Program-made: the position numbers and the translations under genes
The notes under the pieces: model-generated
What the model saw: the letters and a program-made list of their open reading frames with translations, nothing else
Told to the model about the DNA's origin: nothing
Databases searched by the model: none
In this document: positions 34,188 to 43,220 of the stretch, piece by piece
How positions within the stretch are numbered: position 1 is the first letter of the stretch
Layout: each line of letters starts with the position of its first letter
NCBI RefSeq assembly: GCF_014637725.1
Contig: NZ_BMFC01000018.1
Span: 3,277 to 62,333, forward strand
Direction of reading: 5' to 3'
Source: Marivita lacus
Lineage (GTDB): Bacteria > Pseudomonadota > Alphaproteobacteria > Rhodobacterales > Rhodobacteraceae
DNA length: 59,057 nucleotides

Positions 34188-36158
34188 TCAATGGTCCTTG
34201 CGTTTCGAGTACGGCCCGTCGCCCAGGTAATCATCCGTGGTGCGCGGGATGCGCGGCTCGCCCAGCGCAAACGGATTGTTCTTCGAATGGTACTGCGCCT
34301 GAATCCGGCAATTGTCGCACATCTGGATCATCTTGGCCGCGTCGCTGGTGGCGAACATGGAATGCTTGCCCGCCAGTTTCTCGGTGATCTTCTCGATGGT
34401 CGATTTCACCCCGAACAAAGACCCGCATTCGATGCAGGCAAAGGGTTCCTCCTCGTTCAGAACCACCTGGCTGAAGGCCGCATCGGTGAGGTTCATGCGC
34501 GGCTCCAGCGTGATCGCCGTTTCGGGGCAAATCGTGGCGCAGATCCCGCATTGCAGGCAGGCATCCTCCTGGAACAGCAGCTGCGGCAGGTCGGGATTGT
34601 CGCCCAGCGCGCCGGACGGACAGAGCGACACGCAACTGAGACACAGCGTGCAGGCGTCCTTGTCCACCAGCACCGCACCGTAGGGGGCGTTTTGCGGCAG
34701 CGGCAGGATCTCGGCCTCGGGGGCCATCGCCTTGGCCGCGACCCGTGCCACCTGACGCCGTGTGCCGATGGGCAGGCTGGGCGTGGCGACGGGCTTGGGC
34801 ACCGCACCGCCATAGAGGTGATCGCTCAGCGCGTCGGGATCGGTCAGGTCAAGCACCTGCACCCGACCGCCGCCTGACAGCGCATTGGCCAGCACCGCCT
34901 CGTGTTCCGGCGTGTCGCGTTCGGTGCGCGGGGCCAGCAGGACATCGACAGACGCAAATCCACAGCTCAGCGCCGCCATCATCTCGGCATGACCAAAGGC
35001 AGCCAAACTGTCCATCGCAAACGGGATCACATCGGCGGGCAAGCCCCGGCCAAACCGTGCGGCAAGGCTGATCATCTCGGTGCCATGGTCGGCATCATGC
35101 ACCAGAAGGCGCGGCGCTGTGCCCCCGGCTTTGCGATAGGTGGACGACAACGTGTCCAGCCGCCGGAACACCGCCGACACCGGCGGCGCGTCATAAGCGA
35201 TGGCCCCCGACGGGCAAAGTGCTGCGCAGGCGCCGCAGCCCGCGCAGATCATCGGATCGATGGCAACGTGATCGCCATCGGGCGTGATGGCACCGGTGGG
35301 ACAGATGTCGAGGCACTTCGAACAGCCCGTCTGTTCGGCACGGCTGTGCGCACACAAAGCAGGCTCCAGCGCGATATAGAGCGGCTTCTCGAACGTGCCG
35401 ACCATCTGCGCCGCCTCGGCCAGCACGGACGCCACAGTCGCGGGCTGGCGCGGATCGGCGCGCAGGTAGCCTTCGCGCTTGTGCGGCGCGGGCACCATCG
35501 CAGGCTCGCCGGTCAGGTCGATCACCACGTCACATTCCGACACGGCCCCGTCCTTGGGATCGCTGAACGCAAACGCGCCGCGCCCGCCGGGCAGCAGTTG
35601 CGAGAACCCGTTGATCCGGACCTCGAACTGGCCCAAAGCGCCGTTCAGGTTGCGCACCTGTCCGCGCACCACGTCAAAGCGGCGGTCGACCGGCACATCA
35701 GACGCGTCGGTCTGCAGCACGGTCACCGCCAGCGTGTCGCACAGCTGTGCCGCCGCCGCGAAGACCGCATCGCCCGCTCCGACGATCAGGCAGGTGCCTT
35801 CGCTGACAACGTCGATCACCTTGGCCGATGGCAGGTTCAGGACTGATTCCGCAGCCAGAGCCGCCTGCTTCGGTCCGGCCTGCCTGGCGTCATCGCTCCA
35901 GCCCGCGCGGTCGCGTATGTCGACAAAGGCGGGCGTATCGACACCCAGTTCCTCGGCCAGCATCTCGAAGAACGCGCTTTCCTGCGCACAGGCGACGATC
36001 ACATCGCCGCCACCAATGGCCTTGGCCGCGCTTTCGGCCTGCGTGCCGCAGAGGTTGGTATAGACCCGCGAGGGATCGAGCGATGTCGCCTCACCGATGC
36101 GTGCGGCGTCGACATTTTGACTGCCAAGGCAATCGCAGAGTAGAAGAGTGGTTCCCAT
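34188..36158 (-). CDS. Multi-cluster 4Fe-4S protein of the formate dehydrogenase locus
   Basis: A 656-residue cytoplasmic iron-sulfur protein (no signal peptide). It carries three or four ferredoxin-like Cys groups: CSKCLDICP then CAGCGACAALCPSGAI near residues 285-325, and CTLCLSCVSLCPSGAL then CLQCGICATICPETAI near 505-550, plus CIECGSLFG and CDNCRIQ near the C-terminus. The N-terminal TLLLCDCLGSQNVD and a middle Rossmann-like part resemble accessory proteins found beside Mo/W formate dehydrogenases in Rhodobacterales. It probably passes electrons or assists maturation. Divergent from the DUF3305 gene. Confidence 0.8.
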   Translation of the reverse strand: MGTTLLLCDCLGSQNVDAARIGEATSLDPSRVYTNLCGTQAESAAKAIGGGDVIVACAQESAFFEMLAEELGVDTPAFVDIRDRAGWSDDARQAGPKQAALAAESVLNLPSAKVIDVVSEGTCLIVGAGDAVFAAAAQLCDTLAVTVLQTDASDVPVDRRFDVVRGQVRNLNGALGQFEVRINGFSQLLPGGRGAFAFSDPKDGAVSECDVVIDLTGEPAMVPAPHKREGYLRADPRQPATVASVLAEAAQMVGTFEKPLYIALEPALCAHSRAEQTGCSKCLDICPTGAITPDGDHVAIDPMICAGCGACAALCPSGAIAYDAPPVSAVFRRLDTLSSTYRKAGGTAPRLLVHDADHGTEMISLAARFGRGLPADVIPFAMDSLAAFGHAEMMAALSCGFASVDVLLAPRTERDTPEHEAVLANALSGGGRVQVLDLTDPDALSDHLYGGAVPKPVATPSLPIGTRRQVARVAAKAMAPEAEILPLPQNAPYGAVLVDKDACTLCLSCVSLCPSGALGDNPDLPQLLFQEDACLQCGICATICPETAITLEPRMNLTDAAFSQVVLNEEEPFACIECGSLFGVKSTIEKITEKLAGKHSMFATSDAAKMIQMCDNCRIQAQYHSKNNPFALGEPRIPRTTDDYLGDGPYSKRKDH

Positions 36159-36284
36159 TTCGGTCCTTTCGCGGCGCCTGCCTGCGTGATCTCTTGTCTT
36201 TGGCTGGAGATTTGGACTTAACCAAGGGCTATGCTACGCAGATGTCAACCGCGCCCGTGAGGCCGGACGACGGAGGAGACAGAT

Positions 36285-36848
36285 TTGACCCAGACCGACA
36301 GCCGATCGATCGACATGCCCGTGGGTGTCGTGATTCAGCGCCGTCCCGGCGTGACACGCTGGCAGAAATGGGCCTACGCGCCCACGGCTTTGTTGCCCGG
36401 CGCGGGGCCTGCGCACTGGAAATTGTTGCGCGAAGAAGGCGACATTTCCGAATACCATGTCGGCACCGCGACCCTGACCCTGTGGCGCACCGATGCCGAG
36501 GCCTACCGCATCGGTCTCGCGGAACCCGTGGTTTCCGCCTACGTGGTGCTGCAACCGGGTGCTGACGAATTTCCCTACAAGATCAAGCTGATCACCGCCA
36601 ACCCGCACGAGGCGATGCAATATACCGATGGCGGCGAGGACGTGGTGGAAAAGGTGCCGATGCCCCCTGCCCTTGTCGCCTGGGTGCAGGACTGGACCGA
36701 CCAGCATTTCGTCGAGGAACCCTTCGTGAAGCGCAAGCGCAAGCGCTACCACGAGGACAAGGTCGAAGACGGCAAGGGGGATCCGCGCATCGCGCAGGTC
36801 AGCGATGTGTACCGCGCGCCCACGACCTCGCGAAAGGCGCGCCCGTAA
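36285..36848 (+). CDS. DUF3305 protein, formate dehydrogenase accessory
   Basis: A 187-residue cytoplasmic protein of the DUF3305 family, found almost only beside periplasmic formate dehydrogenase genes. The conserved VGVVIQRRPGVTRWQKWAY and WKLLREEGDISEYHVGTATL are present; the C-terminus is strongly basic (KRKRKRYHEDK). Role unknown, perhaps in assembly of the enzyme. It shares a base with the start of DUF3306 and opens the accessory run DUF3305-DUF3306-TorD-Tat peptide-alpha-beta. Confidence 0.85.
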   Translation: MTQTDSRSIDMPVGVVIQRRPGVTRWQKWAYAPTALLPGAGPAHWKLLREEGDISEYHVGTATLTLWRTDAEAYRIGLAEPVVSAYVVLQPGADEFPYKIKLITANPHEAMQYTDGGEDVVEKVPMPPALVAWVQDWTDQHFVEEPFVKRKRKRYHEDKVEDGKGDPRIAQVSDVYRAPTTSRKARP

Positions 36849-37528
36849 TGAGCCGCGGATCGGATTTCTGGTCCCGCCGCAAGGCAAAGGTCGAGGCCGA
36901 GCAGGCGGAAGAGACCCGCAAGGTCGAAGAAGCCGAGATCGAGGCGACGCAAAAGCAGCTTGAAGAAAAGACCGACGCCGAGATCCTCGAAGAGTTCGGA
37001 TTGCCCGATCCGGACACTCTGGAGCCTGGACAGAACATCGCCGGTTTCATGAACAAGGCGGTGCCGGAACGTCTGCGCCGCCGGGCGATGCGGCAGCTGT
37101 GGCGGCTCAACCCGGTGCTCGCCAATCTTGACGGGCTGAACGATTACGACGGCGATTTCACCAATGCGGCCACCGATGCGCCGGGGGTCAAGACGGCCTA
37201 CCAGGTGGGCAAGGGAATGCTGCGCCACGTGCAGGCGCTCGAAGAACAGGAGCGCGCCAAGCTGGCGGCGCAGAACGGCGAACACATTGATACCCCAGAG
37301 AATCTGTCGGAAATCGCCCTGCCTGTCGCATCCGATGAAGAATTTCCGCCAACCCCGGAAATTCCGGAAAATCTGCAGGATAATGCAAGTGCTGCACCTG
37401 CATCTACGACCATGGTCGTGGGTGAAGGCGGCGAGGATCAATATGACGTCGGCACACCATTGGATACTGTAAACGAGGAACCTGTGCGTCCCAGACGGAT
37501 GCGCTTCAGACTTGAAAGTGAGACTTGA
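36848..37528 (+). CDS. DUF3306 protein, formate dehydrogenase accessory
   Basis: A 226-residue DUF3306 protein. It opens MSRGSDFWSRRKAKVEAEQA, then a charged coiled coil (residues 12-50), the core AEILEEFGLPDPDTLEPGQ and PERLRRRAMRQLWRLNPVLANLDGL, and a disordered acidic/proline-rich tail ending in PRRMRFRLES. No signal peptide. The family is known only from formate dehydrogenase loci and has no assigned biochemistry. The start overlaps the DUF3305 stop, and the stop overlaps the chaperone start (TGATG). Confidence 0.85.
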   Translation: MSRGSDFWSRRKAKVEAEQAEETRKVEEAEIEATQKQLEEKTDAEILEEFGLPDPDTLEPGQNIAGFMNKAVPERLRRRAMRQLWRLNPVLANLDGLNDYDGDFTNAATDAPGVKTAYQVGKGMLRHVQALEEQERAKLAAQNGEHIDTPENLSEIALPVASDEEFPPTPEIPENLQDNASAAPASTTMVVGEGGEDQYDVGTPLDTVNEEPVRPRRMRFRLESET

Positions 37529-38142
37529 TGACAATGAGCGCGGCTCAGCCCACGCCATCGGTGTCAGACGAGGACCGTCTTCGGGCGGATCTTTACAATT
37601 ATCTGGGCCTGATCCTGTCGGCACCGCCGGACGAGCTTTTGCTCGCACAGACCGCGGGCCTCACCGGCGATGACACGGACCTTGGGCAGGCGATCACCCG
37701 GCTTGCCGAGTGCGCCCGCACAACCACGCCGCAGCAGGCCGAACGCGAGTTCAACAAGCTGTTCATCGGTCTGGGTCGCGGCGAGCTACTGCCCTATGCC
37801 AGTTTCTACCTGACAGGATTTCTGCATGAAAAGCCGCTCGCGGTTCTGCGCACCGATCTCTCGGCGCGCCGCATCGAACGTGCGGCCAATGTCTATGAAC
37901 CCGAAGACAACATCGCCACGCTGATGGAAGTGATGGGCGGGTTGATCGTCGGGCGCTTTGCAGCGCCATCGACGCTCGAGGATCAGAAGACATTTTTCAA
38001 CCGCCATGTCGCGCCATGGGCGGGGCATTTCTATGCCGATCTGGAAACCGCCAAGACCGCGATGCTCTACAGCGCGGTCGGGTCGGTCGGAAAGGCATTC
38101 ATGAAGATTGAACGCGAAGCGTTCAGACTGACCCCGGCCTGA
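37528..38142 (+). CDS. TorD/DmsD-like molybdoenzyme chaperone
   Basis: A 204-residue all-helical chaperone of the TorD/DmsD family, which binds the Tat signal of molybdoenzymes and holds them until cofactor is inserted. Family marks: RADLYNYLGLILSAPPDE at the N-terminus, EREFNKLFIGLGRGELLPYASFYLTG near residues 72-98 (the YxSxYLxG region) and HVAPWAGHFYADLETA. ATG 37528 is used (TGATG overlap with DUF3306) in place of the TTG one codon earlier. The client is very likely the Tat-exported alpha subunit encoded 380 nt downstream. Confidence 0.88.
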   Translation: MTMSAAQPTPSVSDEDRLRADLYNYLGLILSAPPDELLLAQTAGLTGDDTDLGQAITRLAECARTTTPQQAEREFNKLFIGLGRGELLPYASFYLTGFLHEKPLAVLRTDLSARRIERAANVYEPEDNIATLMEVMGGLIVGRFAAPSTLEDQKTFFNRHVAPWAGHFYADLETAKTAMLYSAVGSVGKAFMKIEREAFRLTPA

Positions 38143-38231
38143 AGGCAGGCAAGGGTCAAAAGCACCAGGCGGGCAACCGTCACCTTGCGGCCCACGGGTC
38201 GCACCAATCAGAAAGAAGGGAGGAACCTTCC

Positions 38232-38423
38232 ATGACTGAGAAACCCGAGGCGTCCGCAAGCCGCCGTGCTTTTCTGAAACTGGCAGGCACCGCAGCCCCG
38301 GCTGCCGTGGCGGCTGTCGCCGTATCCGGCACCGAGGCCGAAGCGGCGGAAACGCCCAAGGCGAATGGCCGGATGCAGGACACGGCGCATACCCGCGCCT
38401 ACCTGGCCAGCACCCGCTTCTAA
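38232..38423 (+). CDS. Small twin-arginine signal protein of the fdh locus
   Basis: A 63-residue protein that is mostly a Tat signal: SRRAFLKLAG at residues 10-19, a hydrophobic Ala/Val stretch, then AEAAETP. Only about 25 residues remain after cleavage (ANGRMQDTAHTRAYLASTRF). Proteins of this size and position occur beside formate dehydrogenase genes in many proteobacteria (formate dehydrogenase region Tat target). Role unknown; it may be a small exported subunit. GGGAGG precedes the ATG. Same strand, 98 nt before the alpha gene. Confidence 0.85.
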   Translation: MTEKPEASASRRAFLKLAGTAAPAAVAAVAVSGTEAEAAETPKANGRMQDTAHTRAYLASTRF

Positions 38424-38521
38424 GAGCTCACACATCACCCCTTCTGCACCCGGTATGGCCGGATGCAGACCGCAACCCAGCCAACGGCGTCAGACGCCCC
38501 AGGTAGCTTGAGAGGGACACC

Positions 38522-41494
38522 ATGCTAAGAAAGAAAACCGGAGGGCTGACACGGCGCGCTGCGCGGACCGGCCTGATTTCGGAAATCTCCAACAAATCCG
38601 TCGACAGACGCTCGTTCCTGCGCGGATCGGGCCTTGCCATCGGTGGTCTTGCCGCGATCAGCGCCACCGGCGGCGCGGTCACGCAGGCCAGCGCGCAATC
38701 CGCCGTCAACGGCGCGGTCCAGACCGTCAAGTCGGTCTGCACGCATTGCTCGGTCGGCTGTACCGTCGTTGCCGAAGTCAGCAACGGCGTCTGGATCGGC
38801 CAGGAACCCGGCTGGGACAGCCCGTTCAACCTTGGTGCGCACTGCGCCAAGGGTGCCGCCGTCCGCGAGCACGCCCATGGTGAACGCCGCCTCAAGTACC
38901 CGATGAAGAAAGAGGGTGGTGAGTGGAAGCGCATCTCGTGGGAACAGGCGATCTCCGAGATCGGTGACAAGATGCTTCAGGTCCGCGACGAAAGCGGTCC
39001 GGATTCGGTCTACTGGCTGGGGTCCGCCAAGCACAACAACGAACAGGCGTACCTGATGCGCAAGTTCGCGGCCTACTGGGGCACGAACAACGTCGACCAC
39101 CAGGCGCGGATCTGTCACTCGACCACCGTGGCCGGCGTGGCGAACACATGGGGCTACGGCGCCATGACCAACAGCTACAACGACATGCACAACAGCCGCG
39201 CAATCTTCCTGATCGGCGGCAACCCTGCCGAAGCGCACCCGGTGTCCCTGCTCCACATCCTCAAGGCGAAGGAACAGAACAACGCCCCCGTGATCGTCTG
39301 CGATCCGCGCTTCACGCGCACCGCGGCCCATGCGGATGAATATGTCCGCTTCCGTCCCGGTTCGGACGTGGCGCTGGTCTGGGGTATCCTCTGGCACATC
39401 TTCGAGAACGGCTGGGAGGACAAGGAGTTCATCCGCACCCGTGTCTGGGGCATGGACCAGATCAAGGAAGAAGTCGCCCGCTGGACTCCGGAAGAGGTGG
39501 AGCGCGTCACCGGCGCCCCCGGTTCGCAGCTTGAACGCGTGGCCCGTACGCTGGCCAACAACCGTCCCGGCACCGTGATCTGGTGCATGGGCGGCACCCA
39601 GCACACCAACGGCAACAACAACACCCGCGCCTATTGCGTGCTCCAGCTTGCCCTTGGCAACATGGGAACCGAAGGCGGCGGCACCAACATCTTCCGCGGC
39701 CACGACAACGTGCAGGGTGCCACCGATTTTGGCGTGGTTGCCGATTCGCTGCCCGGCTATTACGGTCTTGCGCCGGGATCGTGGGCCCATTGGGCGCGCG
39801 TCTGGAACGAGGATCTTGACTGGCTGAAGGCACAGTTCTCGCAGGAAATGGTCGGGGATACCCCGATGATGAACCTGACGGGCATCCCGGTGTCCCGCTG
39901 GATCGACGGTGTTCTGGAAGACAAGGAAAACATTGACCAGCCGGACAACACCCGCGTCATGGTTCTGTGGGGCCACGCGCCCAACTCGCAGACCCGACTG
40001 CCGGAAATGAAGACGGCGATGGAAAAGCTCGACACGCTTGTCGTGATCGACCCCTTCCCAACAGTCTCTGCCGTCCTGCATGACCGCACCGATGGTGTCT
40101 ACCTGCTGCCGGCAACGACACAGTTCGAAACCCGTGGCTCCGTCACCGCATCGAACCGGTCTCTCCAGTGGCGCGATCAGATCATGGCCCCGATGTTCGA
40201 GTCGAAGGTGGACCACGAGATCATCGCCCTGTTTGCGCAGAAGTTCGGGTTCCACGACCGCCTGTTCCGCAACATCGCACTGGAAGACGACGGTCTGACC
40301 CCGGTGATCGAAGATGTCACCCGCGAGTTCAACCGCGGCATGTGGACGATCGGCTATACCGGCCAGTCGCCCGAGCGGCTCAAGATGCACATGGCCAACC
40401 AGCATACCTTTGACCGCACGACGCTGCGGGCCAATGGCGGCCCGGCCGATGGCGACTTCTACGGGTTGCCGTGGCCCTGCTGGGGCACACCCGAGATGAA
40501 CCATCCCGGAACGGCGAACCTTTATGACATGTCGTTGCCGGTCTCCAAGGGTGGCCTCACATTCCGCGCCCGCTTTGGCGTGGAAAAGGATGGCGACAAC
40601 CTTCTGGCCGAGGGCGTCTATTCGCAGAACTCGGAAATCCAGGACGGTTACCCCGAATTCACCATGCAGATGCTGGTCGATCTGGGCTGGGACGGCGATC
40701 TGACCCCGTATGAACGGGCGATGATCGAATATGTCTCGGGTCTGCGCGGTGCAGTGCCAGGTCAGAGCGAACTTGGAGAGACAAGCCAGCAGGGCGAGAT
40801 CCCGTCCGACTACACGGCAAAGGTCGGTGGCGTGAACTGGAAGACCGACCTCTCGGGCGGCATCCAGCGCGTTGCGATCAAGCACGAATGCGCGCCCTTC
40901 GGCAACGCCAAGGCCCGTGCGGTCGTGTGGACCTTCCCCGATCCGGTTCCCGTTCACCGCGAACCGCTCTACACAAACCGCTATGACCTTGTGGCCGATT
41001 ACCCGACCTACGAGGACAAGAAGTTCTGGCGCGTGCCGACAATGTACAAGTCGATCCAGGCCAACGACTTCTCCAAGGACTTCCCGATCATCCTCACCTC
41101 CGGCCGTCTGGTCGAATACGAGGGCGGTGGCGACGAGACACGGTCGAACCCGTGGCTGGCCGAACTGCAGCAGGACATGTTCATCGAGATCAACCCGCGC
41201 GACGCCAACGATCTGGGTGTGCGGGACGGTGCGCAGGTCTGGGTCGAAGGTCCTGAAGGCGGCAAGGTCAAGGTCATGGCCATGCTGACCGAAAGGGTCG
41301 CTCCGGGTGTCGCGTTCATGCCCTTCCACTTCGGCGGGCATTACCAGGGCGAGGACCAGCGGTCCAAGTACCCGGAAGGCGCGGACCCTTACGTCTTGGG
41401 TGAATCGACAAACACCGCACAGACCTACGGATACGACTCGGTGACCCAGATGCAGGAAACCAAGGCAACCCTTTGCAAGATCATGGCAGCTTAA
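38522..41494 (+). CDS. fdhA: Periplasmic formate dehydrogenase, alpha (Mo/W) subunit
   Basis: Oxidises formate to CO2 in the periplasm. The 990-residue protein has a Tat signal (DRRSFLRGSG, residues 28-37), a [4Fe-4S] site (CTHCSVGCT near 73-81 and HCAKGAA) and bis-molybdopterin guanine dinucleotide-binding domains of the DMSO reductase family. The metal ligand is Cys 198 in RICHSTTVAG; no internal UGA exists, so it does not use selenocysteine. The final domain contains TSGRLVEYEGGGDETRSNPW. It follows the chaperone and Tat-peptide genes and is 14 nt from beta, so they are co-transcribed. Confidence 0.95.
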   Translation: MLRKKTGGLTRRAARTGLISEISNKSVDRRSFLRGSGLAIGGLAAISATGGAVTQASAQSAVNGAVQTVKSVCTHCSVGCTVVAEVSNGVWIGQEPGWDSPFNLGAHCAKGAAVREHAHGERRLKYPMKKEGGEWKRISWEQAISEIGDKMLQVRDESGPDSVYWLGSAKHNNEQAYLMRKFAAYWGTNNVDHQARICHSTTVAGVANTWGYGAMTNSYNDMHNSRAIFLIGGNPAEAHPVSLLHILKAKEQNNAPVIVCDPRFTRTAAHADEYVRFRPGSDVALVWGILWHIFENGWEDKEFIRTRVWGMDQIKEEVARWTPEEVERVTGAPGSQLERVARTLANNRPGTVIWCMGGTQHTNGNNNTRAYCVLQLALGNMGTEGGGTNIFRGHDNVQGATDFGVVADSLPGYYGLAPGSWAHWARVWNEDLDWLKAQFSQEMVGDTPMMNLTGIPVSRWIDGVLEDKENIDQPDNTRVMVLWGHAPNSQTRLPEMKTAMEKLDTLVVIDPFPTVSAVLHDRTDGVYLLPATTQFETRGSVTASNRSLQWRDQIMAPMFESKVDHEIIALFAQKFGFHDRLFRNIALEDDGLTPVIEDVTREFNRGMWTIGYTGQSPERLKMHMANQHTFDRTTLRANGGPADGDFYGLPWPCWGTPEMNHPGTANLYDMSLPVSKGGLTFRARFGVEKDGDNLLAEGVYSQNSEIQDGYPEFTMQMLVDLGWDGDLTPYERAMIEYVSGLRGAVPGQSELGETSQQGEIPSDYTAKVGGVNWKTDLSGGIQRVAIKHECAPFGNAKARAVVWTFPDPVPVHREPLYTNRYDLVADYPTYEDKKFWRVPTMYKSIQANDFSKDFPIILTSGRLVEYEGGGDETRSNPWLAELQQDMFIEINPRDANDLGVRDGAQVWVEGPEGGKVKVMAMLTERVAPGVAFMPFHFGGHYQGEDQRSKYPEGADPYVLGESTNTAQTYGYDSVTQMQETKATLCKIMAA

Positions 41495-41508
41495 GGAGTT
41501 CATGAGAC

Positions 41509-42102
41509 ATGGCACGAGCTAAATTTCTTGTCGACGCCGAACGCTGCATCGAATGCAACGCCTGCGTCACGGCCTGTAAGAACGAGCACGAAGTTCCGTG
41601 GGGCATCAACCGCCGCAAGGTGGTGACCATCAATGATGGCAAGCCCGGCGAACGGTCGATCTCCGTGGCCTGCATGCACTGTTCGGACGCGCCCTGCATG
41701 GCCGTCTGCCCGGTGGATTGCTTCTACCAGAACGAAGAAGGCGTGGTCCTGCACTCCAAGGACCTGTGCATCGGCTGCGGCTACTGCTTCTACGCCTGCC
41801 CCTTCGGCGCACCGCAATACCCGCAAGCGGGCAATTTCGGCAGCCGTGGCAAGATGGACAAGTGCACCTTCTGCGCCGGTGGCCCGGAAGAGAACCACTC
41901 CGCAGCCGAGTTCGCCAAGTATGGCCGCAACCGGATCGACGAAGGCAAGCTGCCGATCTGCGCCGAGATGTGCGCAACCAAGGCATTGCTGGCCGGGGAT
42001 GGCGACGTTGTCGCCTCGATCTACCGCGAGCGTGTCGTGGCCCGTGGCTTCGGCTCCGGCGCCTGGGGCTGGGGCACCGCCTACGACATGAAGGACGGCT
42101 GA
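41509..42102 (+). CDS. fdh3B: Formate dehydrogenase beta (Fe-S) subunit
   Basis: A 197-residue electron-transfer subunit with four [4Fe-4S] groups: [47 protein letters not shown] and CTFCAGG...CAEMCATKA. It links the alpha subunit to the cytochrome b subunit. No Tat signal of its own, so it is exported with alpha. AAGGAG lies 12 nt before the ATG. A strong terminator follows at 42128, so the gamma subunit, 2.7 kb further on, must be made from another promoter. Confidence 0.94.
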   Translation: MARAKFLVDAERCIECNACVTACKNEHEVPWGINRRKVVTINDGKPGERSISVACMHCSDAPCMAVCPVDCFYQNEEGVVLHSKDLCIGCGYCFYACPFGAPQYPQAGNFGSRGKMDKCTFCAGGPEENHSAAEFAKYGRNRIDEGKLPICAEMCATKALLAGDGDVVASIYRERVVARGFGSGAWGWGTAYDMKDG

Positions 42103-42127
42103 TCGTCTTACGGGCCGTTGAACAAAC

Positions 42128-42158
42128 AAAAGCCCCGGAGGTCGCTCCGGGGCTTTTT
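42128..42158 (+). terminator. Strong terminator after the beta subunit gene
   Basis: AAAAGCCCCGGAG (42128-42140) pairs perfectly with CTCCGGGGCTTTT (42145-42157) around the 4-nt loop GTCG, followed by T and C; 25 nt after the fdh3B stop. Confidence 0.92.
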
Positions 42159-42542
42159 CGTTTGAGGTGGGTGGGTGGGCGTGCCGGGCTGAAGCCCGGT
42201 CTACGCGTTTGGGTCCGGTCGGGACTGATCCCGCCGGTCTTTTCATCGTGGGCCGGGTATCTGCCCGGCTTCGCATCCATGTCTTTCAAGAAAGAAGCGG
42301 CGCCGCCCTGTTGGGCCTGACGGTTCTCTCAAATCCCCGATTTAACGGGCGACCTGTACTCCGGGGGTGCCGGAGCCTGTGAAGACCGGTCTCTCAAGGT
42401 CAGCCTTCCGGCATGTGAGAGAAATGTCAGTGTCGTGTCGCGGCATGGGAGTGACCCTTCCCGCTCAAAGCGCTTTGTGTGGGGGAAGGTGCCTCCGGAG
42501 CGTTAAGGTTTTGCGAACGCTGCGCGCGGTGAGGCTAAGTGC
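42159..42542. other. Gap between fdh3B terminator and EEP gene
   Basis: About 380 bp with no gene that I can support. Its first part holds three tandem hairpins (42184-42269). The remainder is G+C-rich with irregular composition and only shadow frames; it may be remnant sequence. No promoter for the flanking, convergent genes would be expected here. Confidence 0.5.
42184..42269. repeat. Three further tandem hairpins
   Basis: CCGGGC-TGAA-GCCCGG (42184-42199); CGGGA-CTGA-TCCCG (42220-42233), extendable by flanking CCGG/CCGG; GCCGGG-TATCTG-CCCGGC (42252-42269). They lie just after the perfect terminator at 42128-42158, giving four hairpins in 140 bp between convergent genes. This recalls the array at 29511-29578 though sequences differ. 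Confidence 0.7.
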
Positions 42543-43220
42543 TCACGCCTCAATGTCCATCCACACCGGCAGGTGGTCGGACGCGCGCCGCGCCTCGCCC
42601 TCTGCGAACACCCCTGCCCCGGCCACCCGCAAGCCGCGCCCGACCGCGAACCGATCCAGCGGGGCAACCGGGCGCGAGGCGTGAAAGCTCCGGCCCGGGC
42701 TGACGACATCGAAGGCATGTTCCAGAATGTCGAACCCGATGCGCGGCGACCATTCGTTGAAATCGCCGGCAATCACGGCGCGGTCGGTCTTCGCGGTCAG
42801 CTCTTCCAGCAGATGCGCCAGTTGCAATTGCCGACAGCCGCGCCGCAGACCCAGATGTGTGCCCACGAGGGTCAGGCTGGTTCCCGGCCCTTCCAGATCG
42901 GCGAGCAACGCCCCGCGCGGCTCGATCCCCGGCAGGCTGAGCCGTTCGGTCGCACTCACCCGCCAACCCTCCCGCACCAGGAGCGCATTGCCATGCCAGC
43001 CCGAGCTTGGCCCGTTGGTCACCCGCAGCACGCGCAGCCCTGTCTGATCGAACAGCGCATCAGGGGGCAGCACTGAAGGGCGCGCGCCCAGACGTTTGTC
43101 CGCCTCCTGCAACGCCACCACATCGGCATCGAGCGCGGCCAGAACCCGGATGATCCGCAGCGGATCACGCCGCCAGTCCAGACCCACCGCCTTGCGGATG
43201 TTGTAGCTCGCGATCCGCAT
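42543..43220 (-). CDS. Endonuclease/exonuclease/phosphatase family hydrolase
   Basis: A 225-residue EEP-fold metal-dependent hydrolase. Metal and catalytic residues are visible: IASYNIRKAV, ALQEAD, THLGLRRGCR, GDFNEW and SDHLPVW at the C-terminus. It could cleave DNA or a phosphodiester lipid head group. ATG 43220 overlaps the TGA of the upstream cardiolipin synthase gene by one base (a GTG one codon earlier is possible), so the two are coupled; this pairing is common and hints at a phospholipid-related role. Confidence 0.82.
   Translation of the reverse strand: MRIASYNIRKAVGLDWRRDPLRIIRVLAALDADVVALQEADKRLGARPSVLPPDALFDQTGLRVLRVTNGPSSGWHGNALLVREGWRVSATERLSLPGIEPRGALLADLEGPGTSLTLVGTHLGLRRGCRQLQLAHLLEELTAKTDRAVIAGDFNEWSPRIGFDILEHAFDVVSPGRSFHASRPVAPLDRFAVGRGLRVAGAGVFAEGEARRASDHLPVWMDIEA

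Noticed and set aside
38522-41494. Selenocysteine at the formate dehydrogenase active site
   Set aside because: The metal-ligand codon at 39113-39115 is TGT (Cys 198) and no in-frame TGA occurs.
38525-41515. 996-codon open frame antisense to fdhA
   Set aside because: Covers the formate dehydrogenase alpha gene on the opposite strand with compositionally biased translation and no recognisable motif.
42503-42772. 89-codon frame near the EEP gene
   Set aside because: Out of frame within the EEP gene, with the low-complexity look of a shadow frame.
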